Shown one piece after another: positions 16,602 to 25,643 of a stretch of DNA of 64,000 bases. Within the stretch, counting starts at the first letter, position 1, and every line of letters starts with the position of its first letter. The DNA lies in assembly GCF_019802285.1 (NCBI RefSeq), contig NZ_JAIEUJ010000002.1, positions 186,001-250,000 on the forward strand. The letters run 5' to 3'. This DNA comes from Novilysobacter antarcticus. GTDB taxonomy: Bacteria > Pseudomonadota > Gammaproteobacteria > Xanthomonadales > Xanthomonadaceae. Position numbers and translations under genes: made by a program. Below the pieces are notes generated by a model. That model saw only the letters and a list, made by a program, of their open reading frames with translations, ran no database searches and was not told where the DNA came from.

Positions 16602-19049
16602 TCAGCCTTTCTTCTTGTGGCCCTTGGGCGCGGGTTTCTTGGCGGGCGCGTCGCCCTGCGCTTGCGCCTCTTCGCCGGGCTTGCGCGGCTTGCCGTCGCC
16701 GGCCAGGCGGAAGTCGATCTTGCGCTCCTCCAGGCTGGCCTTCATCACGATGATGCTGACGCGGTCGCCCAGGCGGTATTCGCGCCCGGTCTTCTCGCCG
16801 GTCAGCATCTTGCGGATCGGATCGAAGCGGTAGTAGTCGTTGGGCAGCTGGGTCACGTGGACCAGGCCGTTGACCTTGGACTGGTCCAGCTCCACAAACA
16901 GGCCGAAGCTGGTGACGCCACTGATCACGCCGTCGAACTCGCTGCCCACGTGCTGCTCCATCCACGCCGCGCGGTAGCGGTCATCGACCTCGCGCGAGGC
17001 TTCGTCGGCACGGCGGCCGCGCTCGGAGCTCTGCAGGGACAGCTGGGCCATGTCGCTGGGCGAATAGCGGTATTTCTCCGGCGCCGCGCCGCTCAGTGCG
17101 TGCTTGATCGCGCGGTGCACCAGCAGGTCGGGGTAGCGGCGGATCGGCGAGGTGAAGTGGGCGTACGCCTCCAGCGCCAGGCCGAAGTGGCCGATGTTTT
17201 CCGGCTGGTACACGGCCAGGCTCTGGCTGCGCAGCAGGACGGATTCGATCAGCGGCGCCTCGGCGCGCTCGCGGGTGTTGCGCAGCAGCTGGGTGTAGTC
17301 GCGCGGCTGCACCTTCGACCACGCCGGCATGCGCAGCTGGAACTCCTTGAGGAACTCGAGCAGGTCTTCGTACTTCTGCTCCGGCGGGCGGTCGTGGGTG
17401 CGGTACGGGGCCACCACTTCGGCGTCGATCAGGAACTTCGCCGCCTCCACGTTGGCCGCGATCATGCATTCCTCGATCAGCTTGTGGGCGTCGTTGCGCA
17501 CCAGCATGCCGGCCTGCACGACTTCGCCGCGCTCGCCGAGAACGAAGCGCACTTCGCTGGATTCAAACTCGATCGCGCCGCGCTTGGAGCGCGCCTTGGC
17601 CAGCACCTGGTAGAGCTGGTGCAGGCGCTGCAGGTTGGGCAGCAGCTCGCCGACCTGCTGCTGGGCTTCCTCGCGCGCTTCGTCGTCGATGCCGTCGCCG
17701 ATGGCGTTCCAGACCTGGTTGTAGGTCAGTCGCGCGTGCGAGCGCATCACCGCTTCGTAGAACTTCGACTCTGTGACCTGGCCCATGCGGTCCACCTGCA
17801 TGTCGCAGACGAAGCACAGGCGGTCGACCTTGGGCTTGAGCGAGCAGATGCCGTTGGACAGCACCTCGGGCAGCATCGGCACCACGAAACCGGGGAAGTA
17901 GACCGAGGTGGCGCGGTTCTGCGCTTCCTCGTCCAGCGGCCGGCCCGGGCGCACGTAATGGGAGACGTCGGCGATGGCGACGATCAGCCGGAAGCCGTCG
18001 CGGTTGGGTTCGCACCACACCGCGTCATCGAAATCCTTGGCGTCCTCGCCGTCGATGGTGACCAGCGGGAACGCGCGCAGGTCAACGCGGTGCGTGGTTT
18101 CGGCGGCCTGCACCTCGACCGGGATCGCGCCTGCCTCGTCCAGTACCTCGGGCGCGAACTCGTGCGGGATGTTGTGGCCGTGGATGGCGGCCTGCACCGC
18201 CAGCGACGCGGTCAGCTTCTCGCCCAGCACGGTGAGGATGCGGCCCATCGGCGGGCGCCGCGCATCGGGCGCGCGGGTCAGCTCGCACACCACCAGATTG
18301 CCCGGCTGCGCGTCGCCGCGGCCCTCGGGCGGAATCAGGATGTTGCGCTGGATGCGGCGGTCGTCGGGCTCGACGTAGCAGATGCCGTCATCGACGATGA
18401 AGCGGCCGATCATCCGGCTCATGCGGCGCTCGAGCACTTCCAGGATCGTGCCTTCCTGGCGGCCGCGGTTGTCCAAGCCGGTGAGGCCGGCCAGCACGCG
18501 GTCGCCATGCATGACCTTCCGCATCTCGTAGGGCGGCAGGAACATGTCATCGCCGCCGGCATCCGGACGCAGGAAGCCGTAGCCATCCGGGTTGGCGATC
18601 ACGGTGCCCGGCACGAGGTCGAGCTGCTGGGCGGGGACGAAACCGCCGCGGCGGTTCTGCAACACCTGGCCGTCGCGCACCATCGCCCGCAGGCGGGCGG
18701 TCATGGCATCGAAGCGATCGGGCTCGGTCAGGGCTAGCTTGGTCGCCAGCGCCTCGGCGTCCATCGGACCGTCGGCCGCCGCCAGCAGCTGCAGGATCAT
18801 CTCGCGGCTGGCGATGGGCTGCTCGTAGCGGGCGGCCTCTCGCGCGGCAAACGGATCAGCCAGCTTGCCGCCGTCGGCATGCAGTGGCGCCAGGGGTGGC
18901 TTGGGACCGCCTCGCGGTGCATCCGGCATCCAGCCGGGCTTTTTCGCCTTCGACTTGCCGCCTGCGGCACCTGCCGCGGATTTCGGGGTTCCGGCCTTGC
19001 CGGTCGATTTGGACGGCTTGCGGCCGCGCTTGCTGGGGGGCTTATTCAT
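16602..19049 (-). CDS. rnr: Ribonuclease R
   Basis: Processive 3'-5' exoribonuclease of the RNB family (815 residues) that degrades structured RNA and takes part in rRNA/tRNA quality control. Domain order: Lys/Pro-rich disordered N-terminus (1-60), winged-helix HTH_12 (about 75-140), two cold-shock domains (about 145-300), RNB catalytic core beginning near 300 with the metal-binding aspartates in TIDGEDAKDFDDAVW, S1 domain (about 700-785, GVISGVTSFGLFVELD), and a basic tail. Size matches E. coli RNase R (813). The glycosyltransferase and LAB_N genes lie upstream on the same strand, 66 nt away. Confidence 0.97.
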   Translation of the reverse strand: MNKPPSKRGRKPSKSTGKAGTPKSAAGAAGGKSKAKKPGWMPDAPRGGPKPPLAPLHADGGKLADPFAAREAARYEQPIASREMILQLLAAADGPMDAEALATKLALTEPDRFDAMTARLRAMVRDGQVLQNRRGGFVPAQQLDLVPGTVIANPDGYGFLRPDAGGDDMFLPPYEMRKVMHGDRVLAGLTGLDNRGRQEGTILEVLERRMSRMIGRFIVDDGICYVEPDDRRIQRNILIPPEGRGDAQPGNLVVCELTRAPDARRPPMGRILTVLGEKLTASLAVQAAIHGHNIPHEFAPEVLDEAGAIPVEVQAAETTHRVDLRAFPLVTIDGEDAKDFDDAVWCEPNRDGFRLIVAIADVSHYVRPGRPLDEEAQNRATSVYFPGFVVPMLPEVLSNGICSLKPKVDRLCFVCDMQVDRMGQVTESKFYEAVMRSHARLTYNQVWNAIGDGIDDEAREEAQQQVGELLPNLQRLHQLYQVLAKARSKRGAIEFESSEVRFVLGERGEVVQAGMLVRNDAHKLIEECMIAANVEAAKFLIDAEVVAPYRTHDRPPEQKYEDLLEFLKEFQLRMPAWSKVQPRDYTQLLRNTRERAEAPLIESVLLRSQSLAVYQPENIGHFGLALEAYAHFTSPIRRYPDLLVHRAIKHALSGAAPEKYRYSPSDMAQLSLQSSERGRRADEASREVDDRYRAAWMEQHVGSEFDGVISGVTSFGLFVELDQSKVNGLVHVTQLPNDYYRFDPIRKMLTGEKTGREYRLGDRVSIIVMKASLEERKIDFRLAGDGKPRKPGEEAQAQGDAPAKKPAPKGHKKKG

Positions 19050-19115
19050 GGAAGGGCATGTTACAGCCAGCCCACGTCAACGGCAGGGGCTGGCAGGCAG
19101 GCAGGGCCCGCGTGG

Positions 19116-19400
19116 TCAGGCGTCGCCGGTGTCCGCGCTCAACTTGCCGCGCCGGATCAGGTGCAGGTTGCGCAGGTAGATGAACAGCCCGGTGGACTGG
19201 CCGACGATGAACACCGGGTCGGCGCGGTGAATGGCGTACGCCAACAGGACGGTGCTCCCGCCCAGGCTGAGATACCAGAACGCGGTCGGCACCACGCTGC
19301 GCTGGGCCCGTTCGGAGGCCAGCCATTGAATGATGAAACGCGACGCGAACAGCGCCTGGCCGACAAACCCCACGATCAGCCACGCGGAGATGTTGTTCAT
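19116..19400 (-). CDS. Lipid A biosynthesis N-terminal domain (LAB_N) membrane protein
   Basis: A 94-residue protein with three membrane helices that matches the LAB_N domain: WLIVGFVGQALFASRFIIQWLASERAQRSVVP, FWYLSLGGSTVLLAYAIHRADPVFIVGQSTGLFIYLRNLHLI. The domain is found in many proteobacteria next to glycosyltransferases and is of unknown biochemical role. The ATG overlaps the stop of the upstream GT2 gene by 4 nt (ATGA), so both are translated together, which suggests a shared lipid-linked sugar pathway. Confidence 0.88.
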   Translation of the reverse strand: MNNISAWLIVGFVGQALFASRFIIQWLASERAQRSVVPTAFWYLSLGGSTVLLAYAIHRADPVFIVGQSTGLFIYLRNLHLIRRGKLSADTGDA

Positions 19401-20239
19401 GCCCTACTCCTGTCCAGTTCGATGACGTCCCCGCCCTCCTTGGTCTGCAACTCGCCTTCGCTGGGAAGCAACTTCGCCACGTGGCTGCGGCGGACAAGCC
19501 ACGCCACGCCCCACAGGTCGGACAATCCGACCAGGGCGCGGCCGATGTTGGTGTAGTGCGACGCGCCGGCGCCGCGCGCACGGTGGTTTACCGGGACGCT
19601 GATCGTGCGCCAGCCGGCGCGCTGCATGAGCGCCGGCAGGTAACGGTGCATGTGGTCGAAGTACGGCAGGTCAAGAAAGGCCTCGCGTTCGAACAGCTTG
19701 ATGCCGCAACCCGTGTCCGGGGTCGCGTCGTGCAGCAAGGACTGGCGCACGGCGTTGGCAATGCGCGAGGCGACGCGCTTGTCCCAGCGATCACGGCGTT
19801 TGGTCCGCCAGCCGGCGATCAGACGGACGTCGTCGCCGGCCGCGTCACGCGCCGAGAGCAGGCGCGGCAGGTCGGCGGGATCGTTCTGCCCGTCACCGTC
19901 GAGGGTGGCGATCCAACGGCCGCGCGCGGCCTTGACCCCGACGCGGATCGCCGTGCTCTGGCCGGACTGCCTGGCAAGCGGCAGCACGCGCAGCTCTGGC
20001 ATGTCGGCAGCGGACCGGCGCAGTTCCTCAAGCGTGTTGTCGGGGCTGGCGTCGTCCACGCAGAGCACCTCGAAGCGGACCACGCCGCGCAGGGCGTTGC
20101 CGACTTCCGCCAGCAACGCACCGATGTTTCCCGCCTCGTTATGCACTGGAATCACGACCGAAAGCTCGGGAACATCCTCGCCTGCGGACACGCGCAACGG
20201 ACGCTCAAAACGCACTGACTGGACGCGATCAACGCGCAT
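19397..20239 (-). CDS. Family 2 glycosyltransferase (dolichol-/polyprenyl-phosphate sugar synthase type)
   Basis: A 280-residue GT-A transferase resembling DPM1 and ArnC: ELSVVIPVHNEAGNIGALL at about residues 25-43, CVDDASPDNT, and the DXD-type LDGDGQNDP that binds the metal-nucleotide sugar. Unlike ArnC or GtrB it has no C-terminal pair of membrane helices; the neighbouring LAB_N protein could supply the membrane anchor. It likely transfers a sugar from a nucleotide donor to polyprenyl phosphate. The divergent gene at 20355 encodes a lipid-linked-sugar transferase that could use the product. The sugar is unknown. Confidence 0.88.
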   Translation of the reverse strand: MRVDRVQSVRFERPLRVSAGEDVPELSVVIPVHNEAGNIGALLAEVGNALRGVVRFEVLCVDDASPDNTLEELRRSAADMPELRVLPLARQSGQSTAIRVGVKAARGRWIATLDGDGQNDPADLPRLLSARDAAGDDVRLIAGWRTKRRDRWDKRVASRIANAVRQSLLHDATPDTGCGIKLFEREAFLDLPYFDHMHRYLPALMQRAGWRTISVPVNHRARGAGASHYTNIGRALVGLSDLWGVAWLVRRSHVAKLLPSEGELQTKEGGDVIELDRSRA

Positions 20240-20354
20240 TGGTGGAATCTCCGAATCGGGTGAGAATGATAACGATCGGTCCGTGGAAGCGTTGTTAGAT
20301 TTCCCTCAACGCCACCCGCGCTGGCGGGCCGCCCCAACTGACCGAGACCTGAGA

Positions 20355-22070
20355 ATGCCCCTTCCGCGATTAAACCCTAACCACTCCGTCTGGTGGATGT
20401 TGTTGTTGGCGGCGATAGCACTGGGGGCCGGCCTGGGCCTTCGCGACCCCTCGCCGCCCGACGAGCCGCGGTTCGTCCTCGCCGCCCAGACCATGGTCGA
20501 GAGCGGGCAGTGGGCGATCCCGTATCGCGGCATCGAACCCTACGCGCACAAGCCTGCGCCCTTCATGTGGCTGCAGGCGCTGGCCTACACCGTGGTCGGC
20601 AACTGGCGCATCGCTTTCCTGCTGCCCTCGCTGCTCGCCGCGCTCGGAACGCTGTGGCTGACCACCAACCTGGCGACGCGCCTCTGGGACCGCCGCGCGG
20701 GTCTGTATGCCGGCCTTGCCCTCCTCGCCTGCCTCCAGTTCGGACTGCAGGCCAAACGTGGCCAGATCGACATGGTGCTGGTGTTCTGGACCACGTTGTC
20801 GCTTTGGGCGCTGTCGCGCCATCTGCTGCGCGGACCGGATTGGCGCGCGCTGGCGCTGGGCGGACTCGCCGCCGGCATCGGGACGGTGACCAAGGGCGTC
20901 GGCTTTCTGCCGCTGCTGATCCTGCTGCCATGGTGGCTGGCGCGTCGCCGCGGCATGCAGCTGCCGATGGACGGCTACCGCGACCGGCGCTGGTGGTGGC
21001 TCCCGGTCGGATTCCTGGTCGGCGTCGGGCTCTGGCTGGTACCAATGCTGTGGACAGTGGCCCGCAGCACCGACCCGGCACTGCACGCCTATGCCGCCGA
21101 GATACTGCTGAAACAGACCGGGACCCGCTACGCCAACGCGTGGCACCACGTAAAGCCGGCCTGGTACTACCTTCAGGTCATTGCGACGTTGTGGCTGCCG
21201 GGCGCCCTGTTGCTGCCCTGGCTCGCGCCGCAATGGTGGCGCCGGATCCGCGTGGGCGATGCGCGCGTGTTCCTGCTGGTCGGCTGGGCGGTCTTGGTGC
21301 TGCTGTTCTTCACCGCCAGCCCGGGCAAGCGCGAGGTGTACCTGTTCCCCGCCCTGCCGGCGCTGTGCATTGCCGCTGCGTCGCTGTTACCCGGTTTGCT
21401 TGAACGGGCATGGGTGCGGCGGGTGCTGTTGGGCTACGTGGTCGCGCTGTCCTCCGCCGCACTGCTGCTGGCGGTCGGCGGACTGGCCGGGACGGGTTGG
21501 CTGGATGGCGTTGCCAACGAGCGCGCACTGGATGCCGCCACGGTCCGCTCGCTGCTGCTCTGGGCAGGCGCGCTGGGGCTGGGAGGGTTAGCGCTGGCCG
21601 TCTGGGGGCGCACCGCGCGCGCCGGATGGGTCGCAGTCGCGTTCAACCTGGTGTTGTGGACGGTGTACGGCCTGGGCCTGGCGCCGGCACTGGATGCCAG
21701 CAGTTCGGCGCGGGAGATGATGCAACAGGTTCGAGCGCAGGTCGGACCGCAGGCGACCGTCGGGCTGGTCGGGTGGCGCGAGCAGCACCTTCTCCAGGCC
21801 ACCGGCCCGTTCACCGAATTCGGCTTCTCGCGTGATGAGCGCCTGCAGTGGCGTGATGGTGTGGCGTGGCTGGCGGCCAACCCGGCCCACCACTGGTTGT
21901 TTGCACTGAAAGATGCGGCGGACAGCTGCGTCGATCCCGCGAAGTTGATCGAGCTGGGGCGTTCCAGCCGCCGCGACTGGGTGCTGATACCCGGCGACGC
22001 GTACGTCACGGGCTGCGTGCCGCCGCTGCCGGCGGACCTACACGTTTCAGCGGCCGCCGCTCCGGACTGA
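20355..22070 (+). CDS. ArnT-like family 39 glycosyltransferase
   Basis: A 571-residue polytopic inner-membrane protein with about 12 hydrophobic helices. The N-terminal periplasmic loop carries the GT39/GT83 acidic motif PPDEPRF (Asp-Glu), and the first-loop segment PYAHKPAPFMWLQALAYTV is characteristic of ArnT-type transferases. Such enzymes take a sugar from a polyprenyl-phosphate carrier and attach it to lipid A, a glycan or a protein on the periplasmic side. ATG 20355 fits; upstream in-frame sequence overlaps the divergent GT2 gene and is rejected. The arn operon for Ara4N synthesis is not in this window, so the sugar may differ. Confidence 0.85.
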   Translation: MPLPRLNPNHSVWWMLLLAAIALGAGLGLRDPSPPDEPRFVLAAQTMVESGQWAIPYRGIEPYAHKPAPFMWLQALAYTVVGNWRIAFLLPSLLAALGTLWLTTNLATRLWDRRAGLYAGLALLACLQFGLQAKRGQIDMVLVFWTTLSLWALSRHLLRGPDWRALALGGLAAGIGTVTKGVGFLPLLILLPWWLARRRGMQLPMDGYRDRRWWWLPVGFLVGVGLWLVPMLWTVARSTDPALHAYAAEILLKQTGTRYANAWHHVKPAWYYLQVIATLWLPGALLLPWLAPQWWRRIRVGDARVFLLVGWAVLVLLFFTASPGKREVYLFPALPALCIAAASLLPGLLERAWVRRVLLGYVVALSSAALLLAVGGLAGTGWLDGVANERALDAATVRSLLLWAGALGLGGLALAVWGRTARAGWVAVAFNLVLWTVYGLGLAPALDASSSAREMMQQVRAQVGPQATVGLVGWREQHLLQATGPFTEFGFSRDERLQWRDGVAWLAANPAHHWLFALKDAADSCVDPAKLIELGRSSRRDWVLIPGDAYVTGCVPPLPADLHVSAAAAPD

Positions 22071-22133
22071 GAGACGTGTGCTGGGGTACGCGGCGTGCCC
22101 TGCAGGCCTTTCACGTGGCCGGGGGCGCCGAGC

Positions 22134-22215
22134 GCGGATGCCCTTGGGCGTGAATGTCCCCCGGCACCGATGAAGCCGGTGCCTCCTCCCTTATTTCACA
22201 CCCAAGGGCATCCGC
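22134..22215. repeat. Palindromic repeat, nested hairpin (REP-like)
   Basis: Arms 22134-22154 and 22195-22215 are inverted copies with 20 of 21 positions matching. Inside, 22163-22168 and 22178-22183 form a second short stem. The unit lies in the 363-bp non-coding gap between the GT39 gene and the tRNA. Confidence 0.7.
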
Positions 22216-22305
22216 ACCCGTCCATCAAGCCTCGTGGCGGTTGTTGAAGCGCAAACCCGGCTGACGGGACCTGCAGGCCTTCGGGGCGAAATAAAGGAGG
22301 AGGCA
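22180..22305. repeat. Pair of inverted copies of a 20-bp motif
   Basis: Segment 22180-22199 recurs in inverted orientation at 22286-22305 with 18 of 20 positions identical. In addition CTGCAGGCCTT at 22100-22110 recurs directly at 22271-22281. Together they make 22100-22312 a composite palindromic repeat region typical of intergenic REP-type elements. Confidence 0.6.
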
Positions 22306-22372
22306 TCCGCCCGGAAGGTCTGAAGGTCGCGCTGTGCGCTCCAAACACTCCGGAGTCAGAATGCGAGGCAAC

Positions 22373-22394
22373 AAAAAACCCCGCCGAGGCGGGG
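22373..22394 (-). terminator. Intrinsic terminator of tRNA-Leu
   Basis: On the minus strand, CCCCGCC and GGCGGGG pair across a 2-nt centre and are followed by six T. It lies 40 nt after the 3' end of the tRNA. Confidence 0.88.
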
Positions 22395-22433
22395 TCTTCT
22401 GTTGTGTCCGACCTGGTAGTGGTCGAACGATGT

Positions 22434-22520
22434 TGGTGCCCGGGAGAGGACTCGAACCTCCACGGAGTTGCCCCCGCTAGCACCTGAAGCTAGTGCGTCT
22501 ACCAATTCCGCCACCCGGGC
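22434..22520 (-). tRNA. tRNA-Leu (anticodon CAG)
   Basis: A class II tRNA with a long variable arm. The acceptor stem GCCCGGG/CCCGGGC is perfect, the D-arm reads TGGCGGAATTGGTAGACGCA, the anticodon loop is TTCAGGT (anticodon CAG, reading CUG), the T-arm contains GGTTCGAGTCC, and CCA is encoded. CUG is expected to be the dominant leucine codon in this high-GC genome, and it is common in the genes here. Confidence 0.97.
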
Positions 22521-22555
22521 AAACCGCAAAGCGTTTGTTGCTGTGCGGGCCGCGT

Positions 22556-22584
22556 ATGTTGCGTCGAGGTGAACCGCTTGTCAA
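22556..22584 (-). promoter_or_regulatory. Possible tRNA-Leu promoter
   Basis: A perfect -35 TTGACA (minus strand, 22584-22579) is followed after 17 bp by CAACAT, a weak -10, about 36 bp before the tRNA 5' end. The -35 is convincing and the -10 is not. Confidence 0.4.
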
Positions 22585-22781
22585 CGCCAAAAGATGATCC
22601 GGACAGAAAAGGTGGGACAATACGGCCACTTCCGGGGGGCCTTTAATGAAATGGCGCGCCCCCGTGCCACACCTGTCATTGCTACACCCCTGATCCGGGT
22701 CTACTTTGGACCCACCGCAGAGACCCGTTGGCGATGCGCAACTCAGACGCACCGCCCGTATAGCTATTGGAGCCACGAAGC

Positions 22782-23198
22782 ATGCACGCTACCTCTGTCC
22801 CGCCGCTGTTGGTCTCCCGCCTTGATTGCGAGCGACTGGAGTCGCTGCTTGAGCAGCCGCTGGCCAAGGGCCTCAACACCGAGCCGCTGCGCCGCGAGCT
22901 GGATCGGGCCGAGTTGCTCGAGCCAAAGGAAATGCCGGACGACGTCATCACGATGAACTCCACCGCCCGCTTCCGCGACGTCAACAGCGGCGCCGAGCGC
23001 GAGCTGACGCTGGTCTACCCCAAGGACGCCGACGGCAGCCCGGAGAAGGTGTCGATCCTGGCGCCGGTCGGAAGCGCACTGCTGGGCCTGCACGTGGGCG
23101 CGGTGATCGACTGGCCGGTGCCCGGTGGCCGCACGATCACCCTGGAAGTGCTGTCCATCCGTTACCAGCCCGAGTCCGCGGGCGAACTGCACCGCTGA
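22782..23198 (+). CDS. rnk: Rnk-type regulator of nucleoside diphosphate kinase (GreA/GreB C-terminal domain)
   Basis: A 138-residue protein: a short N-terminal helical pair (about 10-50) that binds RNA polymerase in Rnk, then a GreA/GreB C-terminal FKBP-like domain (MPDDVITMNSTARFRDVNSGAERELTLVYP ... VSILAPVGSALLGLHVGAVIDWPVPGG, positions about 54-120). Rnk competes with Gre factors at the polymerase secondary channel but lacks the long coiled coil needed for cleavage. Start ATG 22782 with GGAG 9 nt upstream; a TTG at 22767 is also in frame. A good terminator follows at 23252. Confidence 0.87.
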   Translation: MHATSVPPLLVSRLDCERLESLLEQPLAKGLNTEPLRRELDRAELLEPKEMPDDVITMNSTARFRDVNSGAERELTLVYPKDADGSPEKVSILAPVGSALLGLHVGAVIDWPVPGGRTITLEVLSIRYQPESAGELHR

Positions 23199-23251
23199 GC
23201 CCTCGCCATTGCAAGCCCGCTGCGCGCATCGCGGCGACACAGAGCCACACC

Positions 23252-23288
23252 GGCCGGACGCGCCCGCAGCGCTTCCGGCCTTTTGTTT
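23252..23288 (+). terminator. Intrinsic terminator after rnk
   Basis: GGCCGGA pairs with TCCGGCC, with an inner GCGC/GCGC stem, followed by TTTTGTTT. It lies about 50 nt after the rnk stop and 100 nt before parC. Confidence 0.8.
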
Positions 23289-23388
23289 GGTCGCTGACGG
23301 ACGTCGGTCCGGCGTCCAGCGTGGCCTTTGATCGGGCGGTTAGAATCGTCTCCCTCCACCGTTCTGCTGCACGAGTCCACGGCACCCC

Positions 23389-25632
23389 ATGACCGATTCC
23401 GTACGCGCCGCCTTCCACGGTTACGAACAGCTCCCCCTGCGTGAATATGCCGAACGCGCCTACCTCGACTACTCGATGTATGTCGTGCTCGACCGGGCGC
23501 TGCCATTCCTCGGTGACGGCCTGAAGCCGGTGCAGCGGCGGATCATTTTCTCGATGAGCGAGCTCGGACTGACCTCCGGTTCCAAGCCGAAGAAATCCGC
23601 GCGAACGATCGGCGATGTGATCGGCAAATACCACCCGCACGGCGACAGTGCCTGCTACGAGGCAATGGTGCTGATGGCACAGCCGTTCTCGTACCGCTAT
23701 CCGCTGGTGGAAGGTCAAGGCAACTTCGGCTCCAGCGACGATCCCAAGTCGTTCGCCGCGATGCGCTACACCGAGTCCAAGCTGACCCCGATTTCCGAGG
23801 TCCTGCTGGGCGAGCTGGCGCACGGCACGGTGGACTGGAATCCCAACTTCGACGGCACCCTGGAGGAGCCGACCTGGATGCCGGCGCGGCTGCCGCATCT
23901 GCTGCTCAACGGCACCACCGGCATTGCGGTGGGCATGGCGACCGACGTCCCGCCGCACAACCTGGGCGAAGTGGTCAGCGCCTGCATCCGCCTGCTGGAT
24001 GATCCCGACGCGACCACCGCCGACCTGTGCGAGCACGTGCGCGGCCCGGATTATCCGACCAGCGCGGAGATCATCACCGCGCGCAGCGACCTGCTGCAGA
24101 TGTACGAGACCGGCCTGGGCAGTGTGCGCGCCCGCGCTGTCTATGAGCGCGAAGGCAACTCCATCGTCATCACGGGCCTGCCGCACCAGGTATCGCCGGG
24201 CAAGGTGATCGAGCAGATCGCCACTCAGATGCGGGCCAAGAAACTGCCCTGGCTGGAGGACATCCGCGACGAGTCCGACCACGCCAACCCGACCCGGATC
24301 GTGCTGTTTCCGCGCAGCAACCGGGTCGATGTCGAGCAGCTGATGGGCCACCTGTTTGCCACCACGGATCTGGAAAAGAGCTTCCGGGTCAACATGAACG
24401 TGATCGGCCTGGACGGGCGCCCGCAGGTCAAGGGGCTGCGTGCATTCCTGACCGAGTGGTTGACCTTCCGCACCGACACGGTGACCCGCCGCCTGAAGCA
24501 CCGGCTGGAGAAGGTCGAGCAGCGCCTGCACCTGTTGGAAGGTCTGCTGGTCGCATTCCTCAATCTGGACGAAGTGATCCGCATCATCCGCAGCGAGGAT
24601 GAGCCGCGCCCGGTGCTGATGGAACGCTTCAACCTCAGCGAGGCGCAGACCGACTACATCCTGGAAACCCGCCTGCGCCAGCTGGCCCGCCTGGAGGAAA
24701 TGAAGATCCGTGGCGAGCAGGACGCGCTGGCCAAGGAGCGTGACCAACTGGTGGCCCTGCTGGGCAGCAAGGCGAAACTGAAGAAGCTGGTCAAGGACGA
24801 GCTGCTGGCCGATGCGAAGAAGTTCGGCGACGCCCGCCGCTCGCCTCTGGTGGAGCGCGGCGCGGCCCAGGCGCTGTCGGAAACCGACCTGGCGCCCAGC
24901 GAACCGATGACCGTGGTGCTCAGCGAGAAGGGCTGGGTGCGCGCGGCCAAGGGCCATGACGTGGACGCCGCCGCGATGAACTACCGCGAGGGCGACAGCC
25001 TGCTGGCCTTCACTCGCGCACGCAGCAACCACCAGGTCGCTTTCCTCGACTCGGCCGGCCGCAGTTACTCCACCGTGGTCCACGGCCTTCCGTCGGCCCG
25101 CGGCAACGGCGACCCGCTCACGGCGCGTTTCTCGCCAGCGGGAAAATCCTCGTTCCAGGCCCTGGCCAGCGGCGACAACGACCAGCGTTTCGTCCTCGCC
25201 AGCACCCACGGCTACGGCTTCGTGACCCGCTTCGAGAACCTGACCAGCCGCAACAAGGCGGGCAAGGCGATGCTGTCGCTGACCCCGAACGCGAGCGTGC
25301 TGCAGCCGGCCCCGGTAGGGAATCCGGCACAGGATCGCGTGGTGGTGGCCACCAGCGCGGGCCACCTGCTCGCGTTCCCGGTCGCAGAGCTGCCGGAACT
25401 CGACAAGGGCAAGGGCAACAAGCTGATCGACATCCCGCGCGCGAAACTGGGCACCGAGCGGGTGATCGCCGTCGCAGTGGTCGCCGAAGGCGGCTCGTTG
25501 CTGGTCAAGTCCGGCGCGCGCACCATGACGCTCACGTGGAAGGATCTGGATGCCTACACCGGCGCCCGCGCCGCCCGCGGCGGCCTGCTGCCGCGCGGTT
25601 GGCAGAAGGTCGACGGCCTGCAGTCCGAATAG
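23389..25632 (+). CDS. parC: DNA topoisomerase IV subunit A
   Basis: Breakage-reunion subunit of topoisomerase IV (747 residues, as in E. coli ParC at 752) that decatenates daughter chromosomes with ParE. The active-site tyrosine is Tyr127 in [11 protein letters not shown]. The quinolone-resistance-determining region reads [11 protein letters not shown], with Ser87 and Glu91 at the positions equal to E. coli Ser80 and Glu84, so there is no classic resistance substitution. The C-terminal part (about 500-740) holds degenerate beta-pinwheel repeats for DNA wrapping. parE is not in the window. Confidence 0.97.
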   Translation: MTDSVRAAFHGYEQLPLREYAERAYLDYSMYVVLDRALPFLGDGLKPVQRRIIFSMSELGLTSGSKPKKSARTIGDVIGKYHPHGDSACYEAMVLMAQPFSYRYPLVEGQGNFGSSDDPKSFAAMRYTESKLTPISEVLLGELAHGTVDWNPNFDGTLEEPTWMPARLPHLLLNGTTGIAVGMATDVPPHNLGEVVSACIRLLDDPDATTADLCEHVRGPDYPTSAEIITARSDLLQMYETGLGSVRARAVYEREGNSIVITGLPHQVSPGKVIEQIATQMRAKKLPWLEDIRDESDHANPTRIVLFPRSNRVDVEQLMGHLFATTDLEKSFRVNMNVIGLDGRPQVKGLRAFLTEWLTFRTDTVTRRLKHRLEKVEQRLHLLEGLLVAFLNLDEVIRIIRSEDEPRPVLMERFNLSEAQTDYILETRLRQLARLEEMKIRGEQDALAKERDQLVALLGSKAKLKKLVKDELLADAKKFGDARRSPLVERGAAQALSETDLAPSEPMTVVLSEKGWVRAAKGHDVDAAAMNYREGDSLLAFTRARSNHQVAFLDSAGRSYSTVVHGLPSARGNGDPLTARFSPAGKSSFQALASGDNDQRFVLASTHGYGFVTRFENLTSRNKAGKAMLSLTPNASVLQPAPVGNPAQDRVVVATSAGHLLAFPVAELPELDKGKGNKLIDIPRAKLGTERVIAVAVVAEGGSLLVKSGARTMTLTWKDLDAYTGARAARGGLLPRGWQKVDGLQSE

Positions 25633-25643
25633 GAGCCGCACCG

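Noticed and set aside
16617-18737. 706-codon plus-strand frame opposite rnr
   Set aside because: Antisense shadow of RNase R; the minus strand has complete domains.
20262-20280. Fur-box-like sequence between the GT2 and GT39 genes
   Set aside because: About 12 of 19 positions match the consensus and the second half is poor; not enough to call.
23137-25641. 834-codon minus-strand frame opposite parC
   Set aside because: Antisense shadow; His/Gln/Ala-rich translation without motifs.
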